Origin: Owenia fusiformis
Taxonomy: Eukaryota; Annelida; Polychaeta; Sabellida; Oweniidae
Assembly: GCA_903813345.2 (NCBI GenBank)
Contig: CAIIXF020000204.1
Coordinates: 1 to 25,000 of the forward strand
Direction: 5' to 3'
DNA length: 25,000 nucleotides
Part shown: positions 1 through 11,700 of the stretch, piece by piece
Numbering within the stretch: position 1 is the first letter of the stretch
How the letters are laid out: every line of letters begins with the position of its first letter
Notes under the pieces: generated by a model
Databases searched by the model: none
Told to the model about the DNA's origin: nothing
The model's input: only the letters and a program-made list of their open reading frames with translations
Program-made: the position numbers and the translations under genes

Positions 1-1
1 G

Positions 2-1020
2 GCCATCATTGAAGCTCAAGTCAACAAATACTGCACTATGATAGAATATGGCCACCCTACAAAAATAGCTGGTCTTACGGAGCAAGTCAATCAGAAGTCT
101 AAGGAATGGTCCAAAGAACCAAAGACCACCTTCAGCACAAAGATTCACTTTAAATTCCTCAAAGGAAAATGTGGTGCTGATGGAGTTGATTTTGGAACAA
201 TTGCTATAGAGAACCATCAAGAAGTAGAGAAGGACAATATTGTCACACCATTGTGTGAGCCAAAAATAACAAGCAGGACACTATGCTGAAACGGTATATG
301 GGATTTTGGAGTGACCCCAGCAGGTGACTATGTAGCAACAGGATGACGTGATTCCACCACATGTATATATGACAGAAATCATACGCTGAAGAAAGACTTG
401 AAAAGAAACTTCTTTGCGGTAACCATAACAAAAGATGGAAACCTAGCATTCACCGATGGCTACACCAACAAAATAAGCATCTACAACATTGAGGGTACTC
501 ATCAAAGTGATATAGTCTGCAGAGAATTATCAAAGTTGTTGGGAATAGCAATAAACGCTACAGGGGAGCTTGTGGTGATAGCCATGCCAAAACTACAAAT
601 GTATACATTGTTGATCAATCTACTGGAGAGTCTGAGCCTCAATCTGGCACATTCAATTCTCCTCACAATCTCACCTCCAACAGTAAGAATGTCAACATAA
701 TAAGTGACTGTTACGGACATTGCATAAGAGGAATTGACAAGGATAGCACAGAGGTCTTCAGATACGGAAGCCAGGGCTTTAATGATGGTCAGCTGTCGTA
801 TCCCCGTGGCATATGTAGAGATAAAAGAGATAATATATTTATCGCAGACAGTAGAAACAAAAGAGTTGTTCTCCTTAGTCCTGAGGGTAATTTCCTAAGA
901 AATATACTTACAAGTGCTGATGGGTTACATTATGTTAATGCAGTTGCAATCAGCAATGATGGCAGACTCCTTGTAGGAGATGGTCAAGGAAAACTATTCA
1001 GCATCAAGTACAGGGAATAA
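2..1020 (+). pseudogene. TRIM-type coiled-coil / NHL-repeat protein relic, 3' part
   Basis: Reading frame 2 from base 2 gives the end of a B-box-associated coiled coil (AIIEAQVNKYC, later EWSKEPKTTFSTKI and GKCGADGVDFGTI), as in the invertebrate expansion of TRIM2/TRIM71-like NHL proteins. The same frame continues into NHL beta-propeller blades (TKDGNLAFTDGYTNKISIYN, GIAINATGELVV). It is interrupted by TGA at 287-289 and again at 344-346. Near 581-584 the homology moves to frame 1 and runs to a TAA at 1018-1020, with further blades (YPRGICRDKRDNIFIADSRN, AVAISNDGRLLVGDGQG). Two stops plus one shift make this a degraded copy. Members of this family usually start with RING and B-box zinc fingers, which would lie left of the window. 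No intron is visible, so it may be a retrocopy or a single-exon gene. Assignment to the TRIM-NHL class is firm; the exact orthologue is not known. Confidence 0.8.
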
Positions 1021-1345
1021 GGTAATGTAGAACCAGTGCTATGTAGTAACTGAGAATGGCGAGCCATGTCAACCCCAAGTACAGATTGTACTTATTATAA
1101 AGAACAGCATAATCAATTCCGATGAATTTTAAAGAAAGATTTAGTACTATGTCAATTTATGAACTACTCTAAGTTAAATATTATATATAATGAAAATGCT
1201 TTTGTATTATATTGTACATGAAATTATTGTAGTTGATTTGACCAATGGTTGTGATGACTTGGGCTGAGATGGCATAGGATTGAGTTAACCAGGAAGCATT
1301 GATAACCCGTGAATATATCCTAAAGTTTGTGATGTCTGAATAGTC

Positions 1346-1444
1346 TAACCAAACCCGTCTGGCCCAGTTATCTACTCCTGACATCGTAGATCTACGACAT
1401 TTCAGAATCGGGGAATAGATAACTGGGCCAGACGAGTTTGGTTA
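1346..1444. repeat. 33-base inverted repeat with palindromic spacer
   Basis: The arm at 1346-1378 is the reverse complement of 1412-1444 with two mismatches by eye, both C/T type. The 33-base spacer contains a separate perfect 14-base palindrome at 1384-1397 (TCGTAGATCTACGA). Such a structure can fold into a long hairpin. It could be a foldback mobile-element fragment, but no target-site duplication is obvious. Confidence 0.8.
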
Positions 1445-1739
1445 TGAATGGTCCAGATGTGTAACAATAAATGTTCACTTTTTGATACAGCAACACAAGT
1501 TCAGCAGAAAAGCCTTGATCGTTATGACAGGGTATAGAATCTTTTAAGGATATAAACTTCTTTCTTAACATGCCCATATTCTACATTGCAGGCATTGGGA
1601 CTATTTAATACGTTAACAATGACAAGCTGTTCCATACTATGCTGTGATGTAGATGCCTGATGACAAACTATAAATATTTTATGAATTAACGATGAACATA
1701 ATTCCATGCTTATGTACAAACTGCATGGTGAAAAATGAA

Positions 1740-2143
1740 GGTAGCCGTACAATTTCAAGCAAACTGATTGAATCCTTTGGGAGTTATGACCAAAAGAAAA
1801 CATGATATTTCAGCAATGGCAGCCATTTTCAAATTACACAAGATATTTTACCAAAAATTTGAGATATTATTGTTTTCCTTGGCTATCTTTATAATTTCAT
1901 TCAAAAAAAAAAAACTTTTTGGTATTTGTTGACATTGTTGTTAATCTATAAAATAAGGAATTTGTACAATTTCAAGCAAATTAATCGAATATTTTGGCAA
2001 AGATTCAAAATGGCCACCACTTTTATTGTCAAAATATCATCTTTATGTTATATATGTTGTACAATGTTAATAATGATATATAAATCTAAAGGTGGACAGC
2101 TTCTCTATATCCCTCACAAACTGCATTTGTTGGGATAACTAGA
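1740..2143. repeat. Decayed dispersed repeat block, copy 1
   Basis: Two related phrases occur here: 'gtacaatttcaagcaaa' at about 1747 and again at about 1966, each near a degenerate 'aatggc(c/a)(a/g)cc' motif (about 1815 and 2010). The block ends with ggacagcttctctatatccc near 2094-2113, followed by an imperfect hairpin. The same ending recurs at 3444-3490. This looks like an old non-autonomous interspersed repeat, but its family cannot be named from this copy. Confidence 0.5.
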
Positions 2144-2289
2144 TTCCCTCTGATTCTAATATATGACAACACAGGCACAGTCTGGCGTATCCTTAAATAC
2201 TTTTAATGAGCAAAAAATGACTTCAGAAAAATGACTTTTTGACCAATTAAAATTGAGAAAATAACAATTGTATAATAACAATAACAAAC

Positions 2290-2756
2290 CTTCATGAATA
2301 TCTGGAACAGGTATAGAGAGTGCATGTGTCTTGCCTTCATCAGGTACCTACAGGTTGCAGTCAGGTAGATGTTCCACTTCTCCAAGGTTGGGTCGTGCAT
2401 CAACATCTGGTCCTCAACTCGCCTAAACTCACCCATATCTAAAGAGGGCACTACAAAACCCTCAATGAATATTTCTGGCACACATTTCTGAAATCAAGTC
2501 AACGATTGTTGGCATAATATTTTTATTTTTGTGAATGCAAATCTTGCTGCCATTAATCAAAAATTACATACTGCATGTACAACTTCAATATTGTCAAACA
2601 AAATCTCACCTTATCAATAATGTACTGTGCAGCTTTCATCCAGTAGCCATGTCTTCTATAGAAAGACACATTCGCTAGGTAGTTGCCATAGGTCTTGATG
2701 TAGTATAAGCTCTCTTGCAGCTGGGGTTCTTGTAAATCTCTTTCCTCAGCATAGAT
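2290..2756 (-). CDS. ZFYVE26: ZFYVE26 local exons 30-31 (2610-2756, 2290-2487), C-terminal solenoid
   Basis: The first exon encodes 49 codons including SLYYIKTYGNYLANVSFYRR; the second encodes 66 codons including VPEIFIEGFVVPSL and DPTLEKWNIYL, ending FQIFMK. These match the human segment that reads 'PPEVFIEG...IDPTLESWGKYL...LQQFMK' in order and spacing. Both exons are phase 0 at each end. A GTTTGT donor follows FQIFMK, so this is not the last exon. In human about 270 more residues follow, starting DQVRAAMTCIRFF. No counterpart is visible in bases 1-2289. Confidence 0.93.
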
Positions 2757-5700
2757 CTACCAATAATATTCCATTCATGAATATTTCAATCTGTTTCAAT
2801 AATTCAGTGAGTTAAATTTCACAGGTTTCAACAGGTCGACGAAATGTTCTATTTTGGTAACTAGAAATGCTATCATTTGCTGTGGTAATGATGTTTCATC
2901 TCTAAAGATACCTTAAAATTCATAATTCATGGTCATATCTTGACATTCTCTGAAATTTAACCTTGATTTTCATTGTGGTTATTACATTTGTCATATATAA
3001 TATTTTTTGCATTGTTTGAAATAATGATAGTTTACAAACTGGAAAACCTCATCTTCACGGAGTAGCAAATCCCACAGAACAAACATATTTTAATAAATAC
3101 GTTGTCATTTGACTCTTAAAGTCTTATGCCCCTTTAGCATCAGCATAAAGCATTTGAACCATATCTGCCCACTGGTATTGGAGCTATCAAAGATTATGCT
3201 TTTTTTATAAAAAATGGTGGCCACTTTGAAATTCAGCAGCCATCTTGAAAACATCTTCGTTAGCAAAGCTCCTTTGTCCCTAGGTATCAACATATAAAAT
3301 TTGAGCCAAATAAAAAAATGGTGGCCATTTCCTTTTCAAGCAGAGAGGTCCTACACCCATAAGGCATAAGCTTAAAAATATGAGTCAAATACATCAACAG
3401 GATAGCTAGATGAATGAACAGAGGGACAAATGGACTAACAGATGGACAGCTTTTCTATATCCCTTTCAAACTTTGTTCGGTGGTATAATTAAAAGTAAGG
3501 ATAGAAACATCGAAAATATTCAAGAATAAAATATATTTCCAGACCTTTACAGAACAAAACATGCTTTAAATACAATAAAACCTGATATATTCAGATTTAT
3601 TAGTCTCTATTTCAAAACAGTGATAGTAGAGACTGATGAACCCACAATGTTATATATAACCTAAGTTCATATGTTTAGTTAATAACAATTGTGGACATGC
3701 TGCTTCATTAATTAAATTCACTGTTGTCAGCAGAAACGTCTTATCACCTGGCTGCATTGACCGTTGAACAGTTCTTGCCCCCTCCATAGCTTTACATTAA
3801 TATTATATTTATATTTACATTACACATATAATATATATATATCTTTTATCGACTCTTTAGATGTCATATCATGACATATTAGTCACTTAGGTAGAGCAGT
3901 TCTTCCCATATGGAGTTGTAGAACTGGTATCTTTATCCTGGCTAGAACCATAGACAATTCTAGCCAGCGCCAGCCTTTTATCGAGTTAGCAGCACTCTAG
4001 TAATCGCCGGTATAGGTCAGCAGTCATAGGTCAAAGACAAATCACAAGAAGTGCTGTGACCTGGGTTTGAACCCAAGACCTCTACTTTTCAGCTTGAAGC
4101 CAGACAATATATTATTATATAATATTTATAATATATTAATGGCCTCATAGCATTTACACATGTCATAAGAATTGAGCTGCTACTTCACATGTTGTATAAT
4201 AGTTAGATTACGTCTGACCTCATCTCCCTATACAGGACACCTCTATGATATAATACAAGATTCATCATGCTTCCTGATTTAAAATGAATTTAAAGAATCG
4301 TAAAATTGTCTACCCTCAAAAATGGCAGCCTTATCACTTGTGAAAGATGTACAGGTATTCACCTCAGTAGAATGAAATATTTTATTATCTGGGGTCTCAT
4401 TGTGAATATTTTAAGCTAAAAATAGCAGAAATGCAAAGGACTAATCTAATCATATCTAATCATATTTGAAATATACATGTACTTTGAAAGGAATGGGAAT
4501 GGATACTGTGAAACACTTTAACCAATCTTTTCTAAAAGTATGCCAATGTAGATTCCTCACAATGAATCAAAAATTACTTCTCTCCTTCCTTTTTACTCTC
4601 TTTTAACCGACTCTTTCAATTTTTTCATAAAGTACCACATCAATCTCTTTATAAAGAATCTAAAATTATCCGTCATAAGATAAGATGAATATTAGAGAAT
4701 TCTTTCATTGAAATAAGTTTCCTACGGGGAAATCAATCCAACATGATGTAATTAATTATAACTGAATTACAGTTCAGACCTACAGGGCTAATAACAACAT
4801 GATACAGACACAACAAGGCAGACACGAACAAGAGTCCGAGCTGTGAACATGAAGAGTAAATATCTACCATATCTGATGATATCACAAATTGCCATATTGT
4901 TTATAGGGCTTCAATTCAGCAATTGTGATGTAGAATTACATAAATGTAATGGTGTGAAAATAAAGCTAAAACATTGGGCCAGTGCTACAGTAAGCTGCGA
5001 AGGAAGATGTGGAAGTCACATAAATGACACAATAATGTCGCTGTCATGCTCATGTGACAGAGACTGCAACATGTACGACGATTGCTGTGAAGACTTTAGG
5101 GATATGTGCCCAAATTTAGCAAGAGGCCTAGAAGGATTGGGACCAAGATTCCATTGTGGAATGTCATTAGGAGGAGGGAAACATGTATATGTTATCGCCA
5201 CATGCCCTAACGATGGTACACTAGATAAAAGTCTTCTGGACAAGTGTTTGAGTACAGAGAGCAAAATTGGCTTGCTTACTACACCGGTTGTTGATAGACA
5301 AACAGGGTACCACTACAGAAATATATTCTGTGGAATATGTAATAGGATCAACTCAGAACAAATGGTAGCATGGACAATAAACATGGGTACTCCTGGACCA
5401 TTAGATATCAAAGATATGATGTCAATTCTAGACGTCGAACAAACAGGCCAAACTATTCAGATAACATATGATCCATATGTAGTACCTGACTTTCCACCAA
5501 GGATATGTGCTTTAAAATATGATTACTGCACAGGTGAATGCCTTAATGCAACAATCGTTGAGAAGTGTACAGAATCTGGAGGAATGGTTGTTCATAACAT
5601 ATGGGGAACTACTTTCAAGAATATATACTGCGCACTTTGCTCCTCTGACGGAGTTCTTGCAGCAGGAGCAAGGATCTTCAGTGGATACCCACCTTCGAAT

Positions 5701-8700
5701 GGGTATCCTTCAGTAAGGCAACCATTTTACTCATTCAAGCTACAGATTGATATCAGAGAAGACCCTGGTTTTTATCTTTCAACTGTTACACCAGGAGTCG
5801 GTTACCTGAACAGTGAACCAATAAGAAGTATCTGCAAGGTGATAGATAACCATTGTTGTCTCATTGATTGTGGAGCCTCGGCAATTGTCTCAACAAATGG
5901 CGCTAGATGTAAGCAAAGGAAAGACAAGTGGATGGCAAATGTGAACTTAACAATTGCAATGTATAGTTTTACGATTGGAATCACTGGCTCACTGCAGGAG
6001 TATCTTAACTACAATGGTTTACAAGGATCGGGATATATTCAGATCACTCACAGGGAAAGTTATAATCTCGGTTTTTTATACAAACTAAGTCTAGTGCTCA
6101 TGTTTGATCAAGACTACACAAAAGTCAAAATGAACAATATCATAAATGAAACATTTTCAAATCTTGATAAATTCTACATGAACAACACTAAAATTGGAAT
6201 CTATGTTAGCGACGTGACATCAGTTGAGTTTGAGTATATTATTGGTGAGGACGTCATGACAACACAGAACAAAACACAGGAGAATTGTGATATCATGACA
6301 ACACAGAAAATAACACATGAGAATATTGATATCATGACAACACATAAAACAGAAGAGGAAAATGGTGTAAATGTGACACAAGAGGACGCCAAAGGATCAA
6401 CGGTTAAAACCAGTGGTGCAATAACAAACAAGAGTGGTCTTTTTGTTTGTCTCATGTATGCATCTTTGATTCAGTACAGATGAGTTATTAGACATATTAA
6501 TAACAAATTACATCATTCACTATACAGCTCAATGGGATAGATTAAAATACCTTCTCAAACTTATTTCTTGGGTGAAAATAAGGCTCTAATTGGTGGTGTA
6601 AGTCAGAGAAGGAGGTACCAGTTGAGGTAAATTTTAAAGATTTGGATAATGAAGGAAGCAAAATTGAATTTCTTCTTAGGGGACATACCTGTAAAATTGT
6701 TAAATTTGAAGGCTTTTGTGCTTAAGAAGGCAATTCATTTACAACTAAACTAAACTGAACTAAACTAGTACAAGAACAGGCCCGTCAAAGTGGTAATAAT
6801 ATGGATTAAAATTGTACAGGTGTGACTTACCACAGGTGGCTCAGCAATCAGGTCCTTAATAGACATGTGTGGTGCATCTAGTGCAGGGATCTAAAACACA
6901 AGTAAGCCGGTTGGAATATGGGTGGAATGCTAAACAGAGAGTATTCAAAATGGGGAGAGGAAGAATACAGATTTTATTCACATGAACAATATGATACAGA
7001 TCAGAGAAAATACTTGACTGATTAAAGACATCAGGCTGAGTGCCAATTTGAAACAAAATTCATTTTTTATTTTTGAAAGCTCTCTTGCAGGAAATTATGG
7101 GTAAATTAATTTGAAGTTTATGTATTTTATGTTTAAATTTGAAACTGCCCCATCCCCATCACTATGGTTAATTGTTAGCCTAATTGGCAAAAACTTGTAA
7201 TATAAAATTATATGTAATCTATAAAAAATTGCATCATATTATATAGCAACACAAAACTTGTTTCTCTTATTTTTACCTATCAAACAGCGCATATGCGTAG
7301 GACACTACAGATTCATAAATAGATTTCAATAGAAACAAGGCATTAACATGCAAAATGTCACCACCCGCCATTTGTTACAGACGCTGACTGCCAACTGCTG
7401 AATACCAACTGCCAACCATAAAAAGCTGACATAAAAACTGCATATATGCAGCTGTATTTATTTTTAAGGCAGCTGTATTAACTTATAATGCAGCTGTATT
7501 AACTTTGAATGCAGCTGTATTAATTTTTAATGCAGCTATATTAATTTTAAATGCATGTACTCACACTTATGGTTGCAACCCTGGGCATAGCCTCCAAACA
7601 TGAGATAATATCAGTCAGGATCTTAGGGGCTTCTTGTGCATTATTCCTATCCTTTGGCACCTAAACAAAAACATATCAAGGCTGATTTAAGAATACAGTC
7701 GTGAACTTTCTGAGGCAGCAATTTCTTTTACAGCAGCAAAACTTGGCACATAAATATATAAATATCACATCTTAATTATTTGCAATAAAAATAAGTCAAA
7801 TAACAATAATGGTGATCTACAAATTACTTAGTGGCATACTGTTTAACATAGAACATGAGACATAGAAGATCAAAAATGGAGAAGTCACTTAAGAAAATAT
7901 GTTTCTAATATAAATGTACACAACATGGAAGTCATTCTAAATCACTTACCTTTAAACATTTGGCAAATTTCTCCCTGGCTCCCTTGAAGTCACCAGCAGT
8001 AAGACATGCAGTCCCCCATGCTACCCATACCCCCATGGGTTCCAAACCACATTTGGTAGACACCTCCATTGCAAGAGACAGGCGTTCATCTTCAATCAGC
8101 TTGTCTCGCATTCTCCTTGGATTAAAATGAGACATTATTTTAACCTCTTGACTATCTGGAGTGACAAGCTTTCCCACCTCAGAAATTATCTTGAAACCCA
8201 GAGTGACAAGGAAATCTGTCATCAAATTTTTCACTAAGGGAATCTAATCTAATTTTACTATGTTGAGCATCAAAAGTTGTACAGGTATGTAGTAAAATGT
8301 CAAAAGGTGGCAAAAATGAAAAATTCTCTGGTTTCAACCGATTTTAGAGCCTGGGATTCAAGAGGTTAAAAAACAAAGAAGAAAGTGTGCATTATATGAT
8401 TATTATGGGCATTGATTAAGTACTTTTTACTGTAACATGTGTACATCTAAACATGGTCATGATCAAAATAAAACTGTAATGTCTGATTTGGCTCAACATT
8501 GTATTTCAAAAGTTGATATTTTTGGTAGCTATGCATCTACTTCCTACCTCAATCAATTCTAACATGCATTTACTACATTTTCCTTGGTGTCAAAAGTTTT
8601 GGATTTCTCAACTTGCCGTGGCATTTGCTTTAGTTTTGAGCTTTTGAGTTTTGATTTAATTTCATATTTTCATCTAACTGGGTACTGAACCAGGGTTCTC

Positions 8701-11700
8701 TTGCACAAGAGGAGCATGCTTCACCAAATGAGCTCTATGGCAAATAGATATAAAGTCAGACACACATACACAAATCAAATGGTTACCTCAATGAGTCTAT
8801 TTTGGTGAGCTCTAGTATAGAAGGTATGTCTTTGCAGTTTGCCTTTATCAGAAGACTAAGTAGGTCCACCCTGCTTCTGTACACCTCACACTGTTCAATC
8901 CCTGATGTATCATGACCTTTTAGGAACTTCATCTTTGCATTGAATAGCAGATACCTCAACATGCTGGAAGGAAGTTGATTTCATTAATAAAGTTGATGAA
9001 GTGGTTTATGAAGCCCATTGTTCTCTGTATAGACAGGCATGTAGCCTGGGGAGTGGGGGTTCAGGGGGAAAACATTATTTCAATAACATGCAGTTTTTCA
9101 CATTTTTGAGCACTTTTCATATTTTGGCCCAAAATTGTCAAATATGAACCTCCCCCTTGGCTATGGACCTATACAAATCTATGAGGGTATAACCAAAAGT
9201 CTTATACTATGCGAGTACATGTTACTAGAATGGTCTCTCTGGATATTCCTAAATTAGGATTTGTCCTAAATCATACATTCCTGACTAAATATCCAGTGGA
9301 AGTCGTGGAAAAATATTAGGTCTAATCACAATTCTGAGATCTACACCAGTATATTATTATAATGCAGTTCATGAATGCATGTATATATATATGGTTTTAA
9401 TGGGAGAAAAGGTTAGATTTCTATAAATCTAGTAATCATATTCATTATCACTAAATTACCTTATGACAAAGAAATAATCCACTTCTGGGTTAGCAACCCC
9501 TGGAGAAATTGGCTTCAAAAGTTTGGAGACATCATCACATAACTTTAGTAGGAATCTCCCACATTCAACAGGTAAACTGTGCAACTCCAGTAGGGACATA
9601 CACAATGATGTACTAGGTGCCTAGAAATATCACATAGAACCTGAGAAAATATCCTTTATTCATTATCATAAATCAATCATTATTAGATTTTTGTGTACAA
9701 ATGAATAATGGACTTTTTAGAAAAAAAGATATAAAGGAGCCCGATTGGGTCTAAAATTGAAACAATTTCGTAAACTAACTTGCTTCCATTGTTTTTCCCT
9801 TAATTAACCCTTTTATATAACTTACATATTCATAGAAGAATTCCTCTCGTACAGCTTCATTTGCTTCCTCATCCAGAGACAGTTGCCATAGAAACTCCTG
9901 TGTCTGAAGACCCTCCTCATCTTGTTGAGAGATGACAGCTGTCTCCTCACTCAGGGTGGATACTCTACTCTTGGGGGTGCTTCCCACTGGTAATATAGTG
10001 CCTGGAAGTATAGTAATTTATGACCACACAACCTAAGTATCCTTTGAAATATGAATTCAAAATATTTTAAACCGAGCCAGAAATATTTTTAAGCCTCTGT
10101 CATTTGTACAGAGGTATATGCTGCATGGTTCAAAGGTTGCCAAAATGAATTTGAGTAAATATAAAGAGAATGTCTCTATGAATATAGATTAAGGGTAGAG
10201 TAAAATCTCTAGATATAAAAGGTGTTAAAGGCCCCATGGAAAGATGCAAATATTGTTTTTCACATTTTTAAAGATATTTCAATTATCAGATTTAGTAAAG
10301 GTACATTAATAACGAAATTGGTTTTAATTGTACACAGGGCCTCCACCTACCTGAAAGTCTCTCTTTCAATCTATCCTGGACTGATTCCTGTGCTTCTCTT
10401 CTGAAATGAACAATATTGAAAAGAAAATATATTTTTTGTGTATACCTCTTGGAAACTTGGAATCAACAAAGGCGTTTGGATTGCTGTAGTTGAGGCAAAT
10501 GATCCTTACAAAAGTTCATATAATAAACTGGATAAAAAAGACAACAAAGCATAGCAAATCCCATTGAACATCTTGCTAAGCTTGTTATAGCAAACTTAGA
10601 TGAACTGCTAATTCAAAACATTTTCATGTACTATGAAAGTTCAAAGAAAATGTTTACGTCTTAACTGAAAAAGTAATTTTTTTTGAAAGATTGCAAGAGC
10701 AAAACCATAATAAAATAGAACAACACACACCATGGTAAATTTTGCAATTCAAAATTATTCTAATTAGTTATTTGAACCTGATCAGATTTTGGCACTTGTC
10801 TGCTCTTGCATTTTAAAAAATTCAATTTGAACATGTAAGCAGTTTTCCTGGAATCTTGATGACAACCCTTATGTGGCCTCCAACCCAAACATATACACTA
10901 TCCGTACACACAGGCCCATTGCTCAAGACTGCAACAATATACACTTTGAAAAAATGCATGATAAATGGACTGAATTAATATGAAAAAATTACCTTGGTCT
11001 AAATATCTGTTGGTAGCAGTCATCACATGTCCTGGCAGAGATCCCACGTATTATAGTTGTCTTTGATGAACAGGCAGCACACACAACGCGCCCACATCTT
11101 CTACAGTGGTGACGTCTTGTGAACTAAAACAAAAGTATATACAGATATTACAAGGTAAATGATGATTAAATGGTGGATAGGGAGGAAATGAAGAATAAAA
11201 CAAAAGTAAAACTGCAAATCTTTTTTTGAAAACATTTAAGAAAAATCTACAATTTTTTATACAGTTTTGGGCAAACCAGAATTTAAGTTGCATGAAGAAC
11301 CCATAAATACAGAAAATGTAAAGTATTACATACCATGCTAAATCTTTGTACAGAACAGACCATGCATGCTTGCACTGTCTCATCTGGCACCCAATCTTCC
11401 TTAGAGGGAGGGGAGGATGGCATTACAAACCCCTGGGGTGTGGTGGACATTGATTCCCTTTGTGGTGCAGAGGTGGAATGTCTTTTTGCAGAGCTTGGAA
11501 AACTTTGACTTGTTCGTGGAGACAGAGCAAGGGCTGAAAAATAAATAATGATGAGCATTGCATACTTATGATTCCCAGCATATTTTCCTTATTAATTCAG
11601 GCACTGCAAACACATGATCATTCAATTATAGTAACTGATGTATACTTAAATCATTCTTGTATGAACATGATACTCATTATTCCTCACCCAAAGGTCATTA

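Larger units (their letters stand above)
1021..2289. other. Non-coding stretch left of the last visible ZFYVE26 exon
   Basis: No convincing coding exon was found on either strand. I looked on the minus strand for the next ZFYVE26 exon, which should continue after FQIFMK, and found none, so this is probably intron. It contains a 33-base inverted repeat (1346-1444) and decayed dispersed repeats from about 1740 to 2143. Confidence 0.6.
2757..4848. other. Intron, part upstream of the nested gene
   Basis: This is the 3' part (in ZFYVE26 orientation) of a 4074-base intron spanning 2757-6830. It has no coding exon of its own. It holds decayed repeats at about 3115-3490, a truncated SINE at 3833-4105, and AT-rich unique DNA before the nested plus-strand gene. 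No clear TATA box was found upstream of 4849. Confidence 0.6.

Noticed and set aside
1522-1803. Minus-strand open frame of 93 codons as the next ZFYVE26 exon
   Set aside because: Its translation does not resemble the expected C-terminal spastizin sequence and it overlaps a decayed repeat.
4843-4848. GTG as the start codon of the somatomedin B gene
   Set aside because: Animal genes rarely start at GTG and an in-frame ATG follows two codons later at 4849.
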